Origin: CAIOZA01 sp964464375
Lineage (GTDB): Bacteria > Bacteroidota > Ignavibacteria > Kapaibacteriales > UBA2268
Assembly (NCBI GenBank): GCA_964464375.1
Contig: CAYXFU010000041.1
Location: 1 to 28,525 of the forward strand
Reading direction: 5' to 3'
DNA length: 28,525 bases
The notes beneath the pieces were generated by a model that saw only the letters and a list, made by a program, of their open reading frames with translations, searched no databases and was not told where the DNA came from. The position numbers and the translations under genes were made by a program. Shown here in pieces: positions 1 to 9,000 of this stretch (its first letter is position 1; the number at the start of each line of letters is the position of its first letter).

Positions 1-29
1 CGGGACGCACGGTCGGCTCATTCTTTGTA

Positions 30-179
30 AATCAATGAATAGCCACGAGCTTTAGCTCGTGGAGAAAAGAAAAAAATGATTTTATTTGGGGATTTATCCC
101 CACAAAAAGAGTAATTTCGACTAAAGTCAAAGAAAATAATTAGAAATCTTCCACGAGCTAAAGCTCGTGGCTATTGATT
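30..179. repeat. Inverted pair of REP-like palindromes
   Basis: Two copies of one palindromic unit face each other. The left hairpin is CCACGAGCT-TT-AGCTCGTGG (43-62) and the right is its reverse complement (151-170). Outer flanks also match in inverted order (AATCAATGAATAG at 30-42, CTATTGATT at 171-179), so the whole forms an inverted repeat of about 30 bp per arm. Between them are two more small palindromes, TGGGGATTTATCCCCA (87-102) and GACT-AA-AGTC (119-128). No coding sequence is credible here. It looks like a REP/BIME-type intergenic element; no REP-associated transposase is visible in the window. Confidence 0.75.
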
Positions 180-263
180 CCATAATATTTTAAAGAAAGC
201 GAATCAGCCCTGCGTCCGGGACGGCAGAAGGTTTTTGGGAGATACGTCTTTCTACCAATCTGA

Positions 264-278
264 TGTGCCTAAGGCACA
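264..278. repeat. Short palindrome TGTGCCTAAGGCACA
   Basis: A 7-bp-arm palindrome around a single central A. It sits in a 650-base stretch that has no gene and is filled with small hairpins. A further weak hairpin, CCTGT-ATGC-ACAGG, follows at 315-328 inside sequence resembling the 'GTCATTCCTG...' type of dispersed repeat. Confidence 0.5.
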
Positions 279-344
279 GAAAACAGATAGATACGCTTCG
301 CCAGGCTTCCGGCTCCTGTATGCACAGGAATGACAGCCTGAACA

Positions 345-505
345 ACTCCGTTAGGAGTGAAATCTTAATAGAAAACAGAAGCAAAATAATTTGGAACCCC
401 GTCAGGGGTGAAATTGAAATCTCATCCAAGTTTATGTCGCTCCTACGGAGCTTTGGGGGTGTCGGTGAAGTTCGTTTTCTATTAAGATTATTCCCCTACG
501 GGGAA
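345..505. repeat. Composite symmetrical hairpin element
   Basis: Four hairpins sit in a mirror arrangement. Hairpin A is ACTCC-GTTA-GGAGT (345-358). Then come AATCTTAATAGAAAAC (362-377), hairpin B ACCCC-GTCA-GGGGT (397-410), hairpin C GCTCC-TAC-GGAGC (439-451), the exact reverse complement GTTTTCTATTAAGATT (474-489), and hairpin D TTCCCC-TAC-GGGGAA (491-505). A and B are variants of one unit in which both arms changed together, and both are followed by GAAAT. This is a MITE- or REP-like intergenic element, not a gene, although open frames run through it. Confidence 0.7.
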
Positions 506-593
506 GGTGAAGATATCCCCGCCTTCGCAATGATGACAATTCGATTGTATTTCACATCATCATTCGGCGTTCAGTATTCGATGTTCGATATTC

Positions 594-621
594 AAAAAAA
601 AGCTGTCCTTGCGAGACAGCC
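594..621 (-). terminator. Intrinsic terminator of the OmpA-family gene
   Basis: Read on the minus strand, GCTGTC (from 620-615) pairs with GACAGC (607-602) across a 7-base loop and is followed by eight T residues (601-594). It lies about 30 bases after the stop codon of the gene ending at 653, the expected place for a Rho-independent terminator. Confidence 0.8.
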
Positions 622-652
622 TTTGGTTATAATCTGATATATTTGTTTTTCC

Positions 653-2539
653 CTATTTAGGAGTTATTACATGCACCTGAACGGTACGCGATAACTGTCT
701 GCCGACAGGTGAATCATTGTTGAAGATTGGAACATTCTCACCAACGCCATAGACGTTGATCTTGACATCCTTCATTTTCGATGTGATTATGTCCGCTACT
801 GTCTGGGCGCGCTTTGTCGATAGTGTCTGATTATAGACTTCTTCGCCGATTCTGTCAGAGTATCCATATACTTTCACTGTCGAATTGAACTTGATCGCAG
901 GCAGAATGTAGTTATCGATTATTTCCTGATCTGATTTCGAAACATCATATTTGTCAAAATCGAAAAGTATTAAACTAAACTTCGATACTGTTTTATCAGG
1001 CAAATCTTCCGATTTCTTTCTTGTCGATGAGAAATATTCGATTGGAATACTTCCTGTATATGTACCCTCATAACCCTTTGCTGTCCTGGCTGTCAGCTTA
1101 TAGTCAATTGGAATCTGCTTGTTAGTCAGCTCGTTCGGATGAATCCCCCACTGAAGAGCATTCGGCATACCTGTTCCCTGATTGAGACGAAGCACCTTGT
1201 CAGCCTGAGAGATTTCCATCTGCCAGTTCACGATCGAATCCTTTGTCTGAATCGATGGAATAAACTCAATCAATCCCGGATCAGCAATTCTCTGGTTATC
1301 CCCTTGAATAAGGATTGGTTTGAACAATGCAGGATTAGAGCTTGTAAACTCGATTCTTCTGTTTTCTGCCACTCCGTCCTCAACTGTTTGTGCGGATGGT
1401 TTGGTTGGGAGTCCGCTGCCACGCACGTTTATAAGTTCAGGATTTATTCCATAGTTATCTACAAGATATTGCTTTGCAAATTCGGCTCTCTTAAGTGCGA
1501 GTTCCTTATCGTTCTTCTCTGTCTTGCTGTCATTGGTTCCGGTGATAGTTATTTCAGCAGACGGATTCTGCTTCATTCTTATGCCGATTATATCCAGTGT
1601 GCTGTGGTTAATCTTTACAGCATCGGGTTCCAGCTTTTGAATATTAAATTCACCGCTTTCTGTTTTGCCGATCATAACCTGTTCATCTTTTGTTGGCTCA
1701 GGCTGATTCTCGTCGCAGAAAACATAAGGAACAAACGGGAAGAGCTCAGTGTATTGAACATCTTCTAGTTTTACAGATTCAACAGGTTTTGGCTTTCCAT
1801 CTGCATCGAAAGATCTGATTTCCTTAAATCCGACCTTCAAATCGGATACATCCGGCAGAGGTGGCTCTTCTTCATCTTTAGCGAGGCTGAATGTGATGTT
1901 CAATCCTAATCTCAGCTGAGATACAGACCATTTACTTAATTGAGCATTGGATGATACATTTGCGAATGGAATTCTGTATGAAAGTTCGGGTGTGATCCAA
2001 ACAGATTTGGAGGCTTTTAGTACATAACCTGCTCCCAATACAAGTGCCCCCCGCAAATTTGGATTAGTTTCAATATCCCTTTTAATTCCGACAGAATCCA
2101 GAACTGCAGAAGTGCTGACTGGTATTCCGAACTCAAGACCTGCTAATAAGTATAATGGTTTAACAGGGAATAAATTATGGAACTGCATAACAGGGGCAAG
2201 CTCGATGTATGGGAGCGATGCATCCAGGTCAAAATTTTTGTTGCTGAATAATTTCGAAAGTGTAGTACCTATTGGATTATAACCCAATCTCCCCGAAAAT
2301 ACGAATGTGTTATTCAATGGATAGTTAAATATTCCACCGATTGCTCCGCCAACTCCTGTTTTGTTAATGTCAAATTTCACAACATCGGTGATTGTGAAAG
2401 CCGGCGAATGCATATTAAAATTAAGACCACCGTAGAATCCAATAGCCATTGGAACTTTTAAATCCTTTTCCTGCGACAACAAGCTTAATGGGATTAAACA
2501 CAGGCTTAGCATTAAGGCTAAAGTCAGGAACTTCCTCAT
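653..2539 (-). CDS. OmpA-family outer-membrane protein with N-terminal beta-barrel and two OmpA-like domains
   Basis: This 628-residue exported protein probably links the outer membrane to peptidoglycan. Residues 1-22 form a signal peptide ending near LLSQ. Residues about 28-218 have the alternating, aromatic-rich pattern of a small outer-membrane beta-barrel and end in LRLGLNITFSL. A linker follows. A first OmpA C-terminal-like domain is at about 295-400 (ITGTNDS, LALKRAEFAKQYL, NRRIEF). A second lies at about 520-628 (FDFDKYDVS, YGYSDRIGEEVYNQTLSTKR, SRTVQVHV) and keeps the Asp and Arg positions that bind diaminopimelate in known OmpA domains. Two OmpA-like domains in one chain is less usual than one; the first may be degenerate. 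The gene stands alone, with a terminator at 594-621. Family assignment is firm; the precise role is inferred. Confidence 0.85.
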   Translation of the reverse strand: MRKFLTLALMLSLCLIPLSLLSQEKDLKVPMAIGFYGGLNFNMHSPAFTITDVVKFDINKTGVGGAIGGIFNYPLNNTFVFSGRLGYNPIGTTLSKLFSNKNFDLDASLPYIELAPVMQFHNLFPVKPLYLLAGLEFGIPVSTSAVLDSVGIKRDIETNPNLRGALVLGAGYVLKASKSVWITPELSYRIPFANVSSNAQLSKWSVSQLRLGLNITFSLAKDEEEPPLPDVSDLKVGFKEIRSFDADGKPKPVESVKLEDVQYTELFPFVPYVFCDENQPEPTKDEQVMIGKTESGEFNIQKLEPDAVKINHSTLDIIGIRMKQNPSAEITITGTNDSKTEKNDKELALKRAEFAKQYLVDNYGINPELINVRGSGLPTKPSAQTVEDGVAENRRIEFTSSNPALFKPILIQGDNQRIADPGLIEFIPSIQTKDSIVNWQMEISQADKVLRLNQGTGMPNALQWGIHPNELTNKQIPIDYKLTARTAKGYEGTYTGSIPIEYFSSTRKKSEDLPDKTVSKFSLILFDFDKYDVSKSDQEIIDNYILPAIKFNSTVKVYGYSDRIGEEVYNQTLSTKRAQTVADIITSKMKDVKINVYGVGENVPIFNNDSPVGRQLSRTVQVHVITPK

Positions 2540-2630
2540 AATTTTACTCTTCTATTAATTGAAAATGAAATTTGTTATGCTACTATACAAAATTATCATA
2601 TAGATTAACGAATAAGTATGGAATTTATGT

Positions 2631-3248
2631 TTATTTTGATCTGACTGTGAACAACAAGCCAACTGTGATGACTGCAGTACCAACTATTACAAGTGGCTGA
2701 ACTATATCCTGCCATAGGCTTGTGGGCTGTTCAGGCGGTATGGATTTAGAAAATGGACGACTTCCATTATAGTAATCTATCTTTTCTCTGGGTACCAGAT
2801 CGGTCTTCTGAGTCTGCATTCCTGGAATACTAACGATAGATCCATTTTTTGATGAAAGAATACCCGAAGTTTTGACAGAAATTGTTCTTATAACCAGATC
2901 GCGGTTCGATTCCGCATTGATATACTCAGTCTTGATCTCAGCCATACATTCAAGTCTGGGAGTTTTAAAATCGCCAACTGCAATTGTGAAAACCTTAATC
3001 TTTTCTGAAGGAAGAAAGCTCATCAGCTTTAATTGATAATATAAATCTTCTTCGCTTTGGAAAGTCCTGATGTACAGAGTGTCTTCAACATGAGATTTAA
3101 TAAAAGTACTAACTTCGGTCAGATTACGGGTTAATTCAGTATCAATAATCTGAAGGTTGGTCGAATCAGGTTTTTCATCAGCTATAAGCTTATTAGAAAT
3201 GAAGAAAGATAAAATCAAAAACAGAACGATATTTCGCGCTTGATTCAT
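2631..3248 (-). CDS. Exported protein of unknown function with C-terminal membrane anchor
   Basis: I do not recognise the family. The 205-residue product has an N-terminal hydrophobic segment (about 6-23) that reads as a signal peptide or anchor. A charged soluble region of about 140 residues follows. Near the end, a hydrophobic helix (about 180-202, PLVIVGTAVITVGLLF) is followed by a short positive tail VRSK, so most of the protein should lie outside the cytoplasm, anchored at its C-terminus. A proline-rich patch (SIPPEQPTS) precedes this helix. Its start lies three bases after the stop of the upstream gene (3252-3725), so the two are very likely co-transcribed and may work together at the envelope. 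Function is unknown. Confidence 0.75.
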   Translation of the reverse strand: MNQARNIVLFLILSFFISNKLIADEKPDSTNLQIIDTELTRNLTEVSTFIKSHVEDTLYIRTFQSEEDLYYQLKLMSFLPSEKIKVFTIAVGDFKTPRLECMAEIKTEYINAESNRDLVIRTISVKTSGILSSKNGSIVSIPGMQTQKTDLVPREKIDYYNGSRPFSKSIPPEQPTSLWQDIVQPLVIVGTAVITVGLLFTVRSK

Positions 3249-3251
3249 TGA

Positions 3252-3725
3252 TTATTTGTTAAGATTTTTTTTCAGAGTTACAAATGCCATGAGAAGTTCT
3301 TTATCATTGAGATAAGACTGTGTGCGTATTCTATAGAATCGTTTTCTTGTATTTACTTTGAGCTTGATAATTCTGTGAACGCCTTTGTGTCTCAGGTTCT
3401 CGCGTCCGATTGTAATTTTAACAATCTCTTTAATTGTATATTTTCTTTCTTTGAACCTGCTTTTAAGAATTATAAAATCTTTTGTGAGAATCAGTTGATG
3501 CTTAGTGTACATGCTTTCAAGCAAGCCGAAGAGGGTTGCCAGGATGAAAATGCAAAGCAATATTACAACAGGATCAAGAAGAACAACTGTTACTCTCCAC
3601 TCGTCTATTGTACCTTTGACCAGTGCATAAAGTATGATAGCGATTGCATAGACAGCAATGAACTGCCAGTAAAAGTCCAGCCTTCTGCTGAATGTAGTGC
3701 TCGGTGTTTTAGGTTCGTTGTTCAA
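3252..3725 (-). CDS. Small membrane protein with PH-like cytoplasmic domain
   Basis: The 157-residue product has two predicted membrane helices (about 20-37 and 49-69). A basic C-terminal domain of about 85 residues follows, with beta-strand-like pattern (LILTKDFIILKSRF, YTIKEIVKITIGR, RIIKLKVNTRKRFYRIR). This layout, two helices then a strand-rich basic domain, resembles bacterial PH-like (bPH/YdbT-like) membrane proteins; that is a resemblance by layout only. It is the first gene of a pair with the exported anchored protein downstream (3-base gap). It could equally be a lineage-specific protein of unknown role. Confidence 0.7.
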   Translation of the reverse strand: MNNEPKTPSTTFSRRLDFYWQFIAVYAIAIILYALVKGTIDEWRVTVVLLDPVVILLCIFILATLFGLLESMYTKHQLILTKDFIILKSRFKERKYTIKEIVKITIGRENLRHKGVHRIIKLKVNTRKRFYRIRTQSYLNDKELLMAFVTLKKNLNK

Positions 3726-3812
3726 TTCGATCTTAAATTTTAGTTATTAATACAATTAAACTAAATACCTGATAATTAATTGTAATTTATTAAATTATAA
3801 TGATTTTTCAAA

Positions 3813-4907
3813 TTATAAACGATTTAAAATATTTTCTGCCGATTCTTTAGCCGCATCGGGTTTTGATATTTTTTTTAGATTTTCTTTCATATCACTAATT
3901 TTCTTTTCATCATTCAGTAATTCATCAATGACATATTCGATTTTATCCCAAAGCTGAATATCCCTGATTTTAAGCCCGGCACCAAGCTTTTCAAAAATAT
4001 CAGCATTGAATTCCTGATGATTATTTGCAGCTTTCGGAAATGGAACAAGTATTGCAGGTTTCTGCGTTACTGCAAGCTCTGCCATTGTGGTAGCTCCCGA
4101 TCTGGCAACAACAATATCAGCAGCAGCATAAGCCGAAGCCATGTCATCAATGAATTTCAATATCTTGAGATTATTATTTTCTTTCAAATCAGTTTCGAAA
4201 TTCATTCCCGTCTGCCAGATAATCTGCACATTTTCTTCGATATGTTTTTTAATATATTTTTCGATCGCCTGATTTATGGTTCTAGCTCCAAGAGAGCCAC
4301 CAAAAACGAGAATTGTTTTCTTCTCTGCATCCAGACCGAAATTTTTTCTTGCGTCAGCTTGGGACGGTAGATTCAAGAGATTACTTCTCACGGGATTACC
4401 GAGATTTATTATCTCAGTTGATTTTCCCTTAGCCAGATATTGCTCTGTATCACTAAATGAAGTAATTACCAGTCTGCTTTTTGATGAGAGGGCACGGATT
4501 GTTTTTCCCGGGAATACATTCGATTCCATCAGGAAAAGTGGTAGATTCTTCATGCTGGCTGTAATTCCTGCGGGGTAACTTATATATGCACCGGTACAAA
4601 GAACAGCATTGATATTATACTGCTTAATGAGAGCAGAACATATATTCATAGATTTAAATATTTTGAATGGAAGAGTTAGATTTGTCAGAGAAAATTTACT
4701 GTTAATCCCGCGAATGGGCATATTGTAAAATTCATATCCCGCATTGGGGACTGATCTGCCCTCTATACGTCCGGCATTACCAACAAAAACAGCTTTGAAT
4801 CTGTCTCCCAGCATTGATTTTATTTCTTCTACGACAGCCATAGCAGGGAACAAATGCCCACCCGTACCGCCTGCCGCTACCAATAAATTCAGTTCATTTG
4901 ATTTCAT
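3813..4907 (-). CDS. murG: UDP-N-acetylglucosamine--lipid I GlcNAc transferase MurG
   Basis: MurG adds GlcNAc to lipid I on the inner face of the cytoplasmic membrane to give lipid II, the peptidoglycan precursor. The 364-residue length is normal for the family. The glycine-rich loop GGTGGH is at residues 13-18. Other recognisable blocks are LMESNVFPG (acceptor side, near 136-144), GNPVR, FGGSLGAR in the C-terminal GT-B half, IIWQTG, and the donor-site stretch ARSGATTMAELAV followed by PAILVPFPKAANNHQ. The start codon gives a complete N-terminus just before the first beta strand. Unusually, it stands alone here: neither ftsW, murC, murD nor other division/cell-wall cluster genes flank it. Confidence 0.95.
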   Translation of the reverse strand: MKSNELNLLVAAGGTGGHLFPAMAVVEEIKSMLGDRFKAVFVGNAGRIEGRSVPNAGYEFYNMPIRGINSKFSLTNLTLPFKIFKSMNICSALIKQYNINAVLCTGAYISYPAGITASMKNLPLFLMESNVFPGKTIRALSSKSRLVITSFSDTEQYLAKGKSTEIINLGNPVRSNLLNLPSQADARKNFGLDAEKKTILVFGGSLGARTINQAIEKYIKKHIEENVQIIWQTGMNFETDLKENNNLKILKFIDDMASAYAAADIVVARSGATTMAELAVTQKPAILVPFPKAANNHQEFNADIFEKLGAGLKIRDIQLWDKIEYVIDELLNDEKKISDMKENLKKISKPDAAKESAENILNRL

Positions 4908-4981
4908 TTTAAATTAATCAGCATAAAAGAATATAAATTATGCAATGAAGTCAAATCCTCCAAATTACTTTTTATCAAAAA

Positions 4982-5689
4982 TCAACAGAAAGCCGTCTTT
5001 TTCTTATGACCAATCCTATTCATCGACTTGACTTTATCCAGATACTCTTCAATTGAAGGTACTTTACAGGCAGTACCATTCAGATCTACCGAGACTTTTC
5101 CCAGCTTCTTTCCAATCTCTTTAGCCTTATCAAAAAGTTCCGGAACGCTGGAACCAGCCGTAATAATAAAACCATTCATTGTGTAACGGACTCTGTCGGG
5201 TGCCTGCTGAATTTTTGCCGGAATCGATTCCATTAGTTTGGTCAGTTCTTTCATATCAAACTCAGTATTTGGTTTGATCATCAGCATCGAAGACCATGTT
5301 GACCAACCGGAGGATACAATCGTCGGATTATCAGAATTAATCCACTCTCTTGCAAGCTCGAAAGAGTAGTTACTCTCTGATGCCACCCAGGGAACAATGT
5401 ACTCACTCAGCCAGTAAAATATTGCTCTCTCTGCCCAGGATTGAATCTGTGCTTTAGTCATTTCCTTTGGTTTGGAAATTAATCCTGCAAGATACATAGC
5501 ATCGAAAATCCCTGTGTCGTAAAGCTCAAGCGATAACTTCAGATCATTCCTGGTTTTCTTTTTGATAAGTTTCATATCCTGAACCTTAACCCCAAAGACC
5601 GGTGGCTTTGCACCATGTTTCATATATGTTTTACGGGTGCTTTCACTACCCATTTTTTCCATTTCGGTTAAAACTTCTTCAACTGTCAT
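4982..5689 (-). CDS. DNA alkylation repair protein, AlkD-like HEAT-repeat family
   Basis: The 235-residue product belongs to the AlkC/AlkD-type DNA alkylation repair family, alpha-helical HEAT-like proteins that remove N3- and N7-alkylated bases in characterised members. Recognisable stretches are KHGAKPPVFGVKVQDMK (about 25-41), the helix with DAMYLAGLISKPKEMTK, WLSEYIVPWVASES, AREWINSDNPTIVSSGWSTW and the C-terminal NGTACKVPSIEEYLDKV, ending in a Lys-rich KKKTAF. These match the compact subfamily common in Bacteroidota-related genomes, whose catalytic activity is less well studied than Bacillus AlkD. It stands alone, 74 bases upstream of the murG start codon on the same strand; co-transcription is possible. 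Confidence 0.85.
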   Translation of the reverse strand: MTVEEVLTEMEKMGSESTRKTYMKHGAKPPVFGVKVQDMKLIKKKTRNDLKLSLELYDTGIFDAMYLAGLISKPKEMTKAQIQSWAERAIFYWLSEYIVPWVASESNYSFELAREWINSDNPTIVSSGWSTWSSMLMIKPNTEFDMKELTKLMESIPAKIQQAPDRVRYTMNGFIITAGSSVPELFDKAKEIGKKLGKVSVDLNGTACKVPSIEEYLDKVKSMNRIGHKKKTAFC

Positions 5690-5755
5690 TTTATTCTCAA
5701 AAAATACAAAAAAGATTATACGGTTTATTGTGAGAATTATTTAAGTTTAAGTTTA

Positions 5756-5914
5756 CTAATACAATTTTTCACTGTCATGCTTGAGAATGAATCTGTTTGA
5801 ATAGTCAGATTTAGATTTAATTCCGAACTTAGGGAGAAACCAAGTCCACGTTAATACTGTATGTGCTTCCGCTGGTACACTCGGCACTTCAGTAGCCCCA
5901 CTCTTTCTGAATGA
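5756..5914 (-). pseudogene. Possible coding remnant of about 50 codons without a start
   Basis: In the gap between the alkylation repair gene and the 93-bp repeat, one minus-strand frame stays open for about 50 codons. It has a plausible amino-acid mix (it contains SGATEVPSVPAE, VLTWTWFLPKFGIKS and ILKHDSEKLY, then a stop). It lacks an ATG and is preceded by an in-frame stop. It may be the tail of a decayed gene or part of a dispersed repeat that happens to be open. The rest of 5690-5992 shows nothing I can name. Confidence 0.25.
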
Positions 5915-5992
5915 TCAGTACGATAGTTTTCACTCATTCTTGAATATTGGGATCTATTCGTTTTTATTTGGTCACAAATGTACTATATTTTC

Positions 5993-6085
5993 TGTCTGAA
6001 CTGTGATTTTTGTGATGAAAAACATGATTAATACACTTTAAATCATGCCTTTAATCATACGAATCATATAAATCAAAGTTCTGAC
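5993..6085. repeat. 93-bp interspersed repeat, copy 1
   Basis: It begins TGTCTGAACTGTGATT and ends AATCAAAGTTCTGAC; these ends are near-perfect inverted repeats. A second copy at 10171-10263, in the same orientation, differs at about four of 93 positions. The two copies flank the 1344-codon gene 6099-10133. The internal sequence is AT-rich with ATGATT/AATCAT motifs that can pair. It has no coding capacity, so a MITE-like or structured intergenic repeat is likely. Confidence 0.85.
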
Positions 6086-6098
6086 AACACTTTCAACT

Positions 6099-9000
6099 TT
6101 ATAACTTTACAAATTTCCCGACTCTATCCCCAATCCTCACAAAATACATGCCCGATGTAAGAGAGGAAACATCTATTCTTATCTCTTGGGCAGGTTTAGA
6201 ACCTGCCCCTACAGAATACATTTTCAATCCGAGTGTTGAATATATCTCTACCTTCACACTTTCGGAAAGTCGCAGACTTTCTGAAAGTTGGATCGTTAAC
6301 TCATCGATAACAGGATTCTCCATGATTTGGAATGAATGCTTGTTTAACAGTGTTATCCTCGATATACTTGGCTGACATAAGCCTTTAATTTTCAGAGAAC
6401 CGTCCTGTCTGTTTGCTGAAACATTCGATTTTGACCATTTGAAATCAGTCAGAAGCAAAGGTGTAAAATCCTTATCGGGGAGGAATATCTGACCGCAGAA
6501 TTGGAATATTTCTGTGTTAATCGAATCGAGTTTGATGTTGTCTGCACTTATGTTCAGCACTCTTTCACCTGCTATGATAGTGCTGTTGAGGTTATTCGGA
6601 AGCATAGCTGTAGCATTGAACCTGATTTCAGCAGTGAAGCTCATGGGATCGCTTATGGAAATATTTGCATCTCTCCTTGCCATTAGCGGAATACAGAAGT
6701 CGGGATCTCCAATTTTAGCTGTTGTATCGGGTAGCCAAACCAATGTCATAGTCGATGTCGTGCCCTTCATTGCAATTCCTTTTGTGAATGCACACGGTGA
6801 GTCAGACTCAACAATCAATTGGTCTGCATAGTCCATGTAATCGTTTGGCCGGAAACTGACTGAAATTGTTAAACTGCTGTCAGGACTTAACAGCTTGGGC
6901 AAGTCAGGAACCGTCGATACAAAGAACTCCTTAACGGCATTCTTCGCAAATATTTTTGTTATATTTATTGCTGTGTTCGACTTATTTGTGAATATCATAT
7001 CTTTCTTTATGTCTGCTCCGGCAGCAAGTGTACCATAATCCAGATCGACCAATCCTGCAGTATTGATTTTATATTCGGTCAATGTGTGTTCTGCGTTGTT
7101 CTGACAACCGTTTGCGTCAGTAACAGTGAGTTTATATGTTCCGCCCTGAGTAACGATTATCTCTTTCGTCATTTCTCCGCTTTCCCACTGATATGCAGTA
7201 AAATCGCCATCTGCACTTAGCTTAACTGTATCTCCGGCACAGAAAACTGTATCACCGATAATGCTGACTTTAGGATTAGCATTCTTCTCGACTAACACTT
7301 CAGCAGCTCCTGTACAGCCGTTTGAATCAGTAACAATTACAGCATATTTGATTGGTGCTTCGACTGTTATTGACTTTGTTGCATCTCCCGTTGACCATTG
7401 ATAAGTCGTATAATCACCATCAACTGTAAGAGTGGTCTTTTCACTCTGGCAGAGCTTGGTTTTTCCGCTTATTGTTGGGATTGGATTTGGATTGACTTTG
7501 ATATAGATAGAGGCTGTATCAGTGCATCCAGCCTGATTCATAACTTCGACCTGATAATTACCTGTCCTGCCAACTGAGATCGATTGAACTGTTTCGCCAG
7601 TAGTCCATTTATATGTAACATTAGTATCCGGTAGAACGGTGCTCAGCCTTAGTTTAAAATTGTCAATAGCCCATGATTCATTCTGGAAATTAGAGGAAAT
7701 ATCATTCAGAAGTGCATTCAATCCCAGCTGAAGCTTAGTGCAGTCATGGGCAAATCTATAGTTCAGCCGGTAAATAGTTGCTCCAAAGCTCACCTGTTCA
7801 TTGTTTATCATCAGTTTTTCGATTGCTCCCGTTTCCTTGAGATGATTTCCTGCCGGATATCTATCGGGATAGGACTGATTTGCTCCCTCCATCCTAGCGA
7901 AGGATGTAGTGCTGGAATACAATGTGTTGCAGCTCAGATCCAGAACTCTGAATAAATCTGGACCATTTTCGGTGGTTACATTCCCGTCCCAAGTGGCAAC
8001 GACATACATATCAAACGTCACATCGACCGAATCGTGCAACGGCAGATTGTCCAGTGTCAGTTTTATCAACTGATTACCGAACAGCCCCAGATAACGTTTA
8101 GTAGGATTGTCGTTAGAATCGGGCTTGATGGGATTCTGCCAATCTGGATCAGTGATTTGAGTTGACCACTCGGGGAAGGATCTTCTATTTTCGAAATTCT
8201 CTTTGTAGTAATCTCCACCCCACTGATAGCTGTATCCAATCCCGGCTTTAGCCTGAAGCACGACGCTGTCACCTTCGCAGAATGAAGTTGCACCCAGAGC
8301 CGAAAGAGTAACTTTGGGTTTATCGGATTGAATCACTGTTATTCCTGTCGAATCCTGACATGTAGCATTTAAGTACACTTTTACCCAATAGTAGCCTGGT
8401 TTGGATATTTTAATTAATGGAGTTGTTTCTCCAGTTGACCAAATATATGTATAACCAGTGCCGTTTGGCTCAGCCTTTAAATCTGTGCTTTCTCCTATGC
8501 AGAAAATTTTATTCCCGGTTATTCCTGCCATTAACCGATTGCTCATCAATACAATGACAAAACTGCTATCACGGCATCCCATAGCATTTTCAGCGTATAA
8601 AACATATTTACCTGGTTTTGTAACTGTAATATTCTGTGTAACTTCACCTGTTGACCAAAAATATTTTACATTAGGTTGTGCAAGATCATTTTTTAAGTAA
8701 ATACTACTACCATCACATAAAAAAACTGTATCATTTGGCGTTAAATGAATTGTTGGTTTTGGGAAGATTTTAATTTGTATACTTTCGCTTAAACTATCAT
8801 AATCAAAATAAGCCTTAAGAGTATAAATACCATTTATTTTTTCACTTGCATTTGGAATAACAGGATTTGCTTGATTTGACTTAAATCCATTAGGACCAGA
8901 CCAGGAATAAATTACATTATTCACTTTACCCTTCAGTTCTGACATTAACTTTAATGTATCTCCAGGACATATTGTATCAGCTAATAGAGCTAATGAAACA

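Noticed and set aside
190..637. Open frames on both strands through the repeat cluster (190-429 minus, 263-637 plus)
   Set aside because: They run through a chain of palindromic repeats, lack ribosome sites and domain-like sequence, and the plus frame crosses the terminator of the OmpA gene.
1..652. CRISPR array
   Set aside because: Repeats are palindromic, differ among themselves, alternate in orientation and have no regular spacers; no cas gene is present.
1139..1768. Plus-strand frame of 209 codons
   Set aside because: It is antisense to the well-supported OmpA-family gene and has no recognisable protein pattern.
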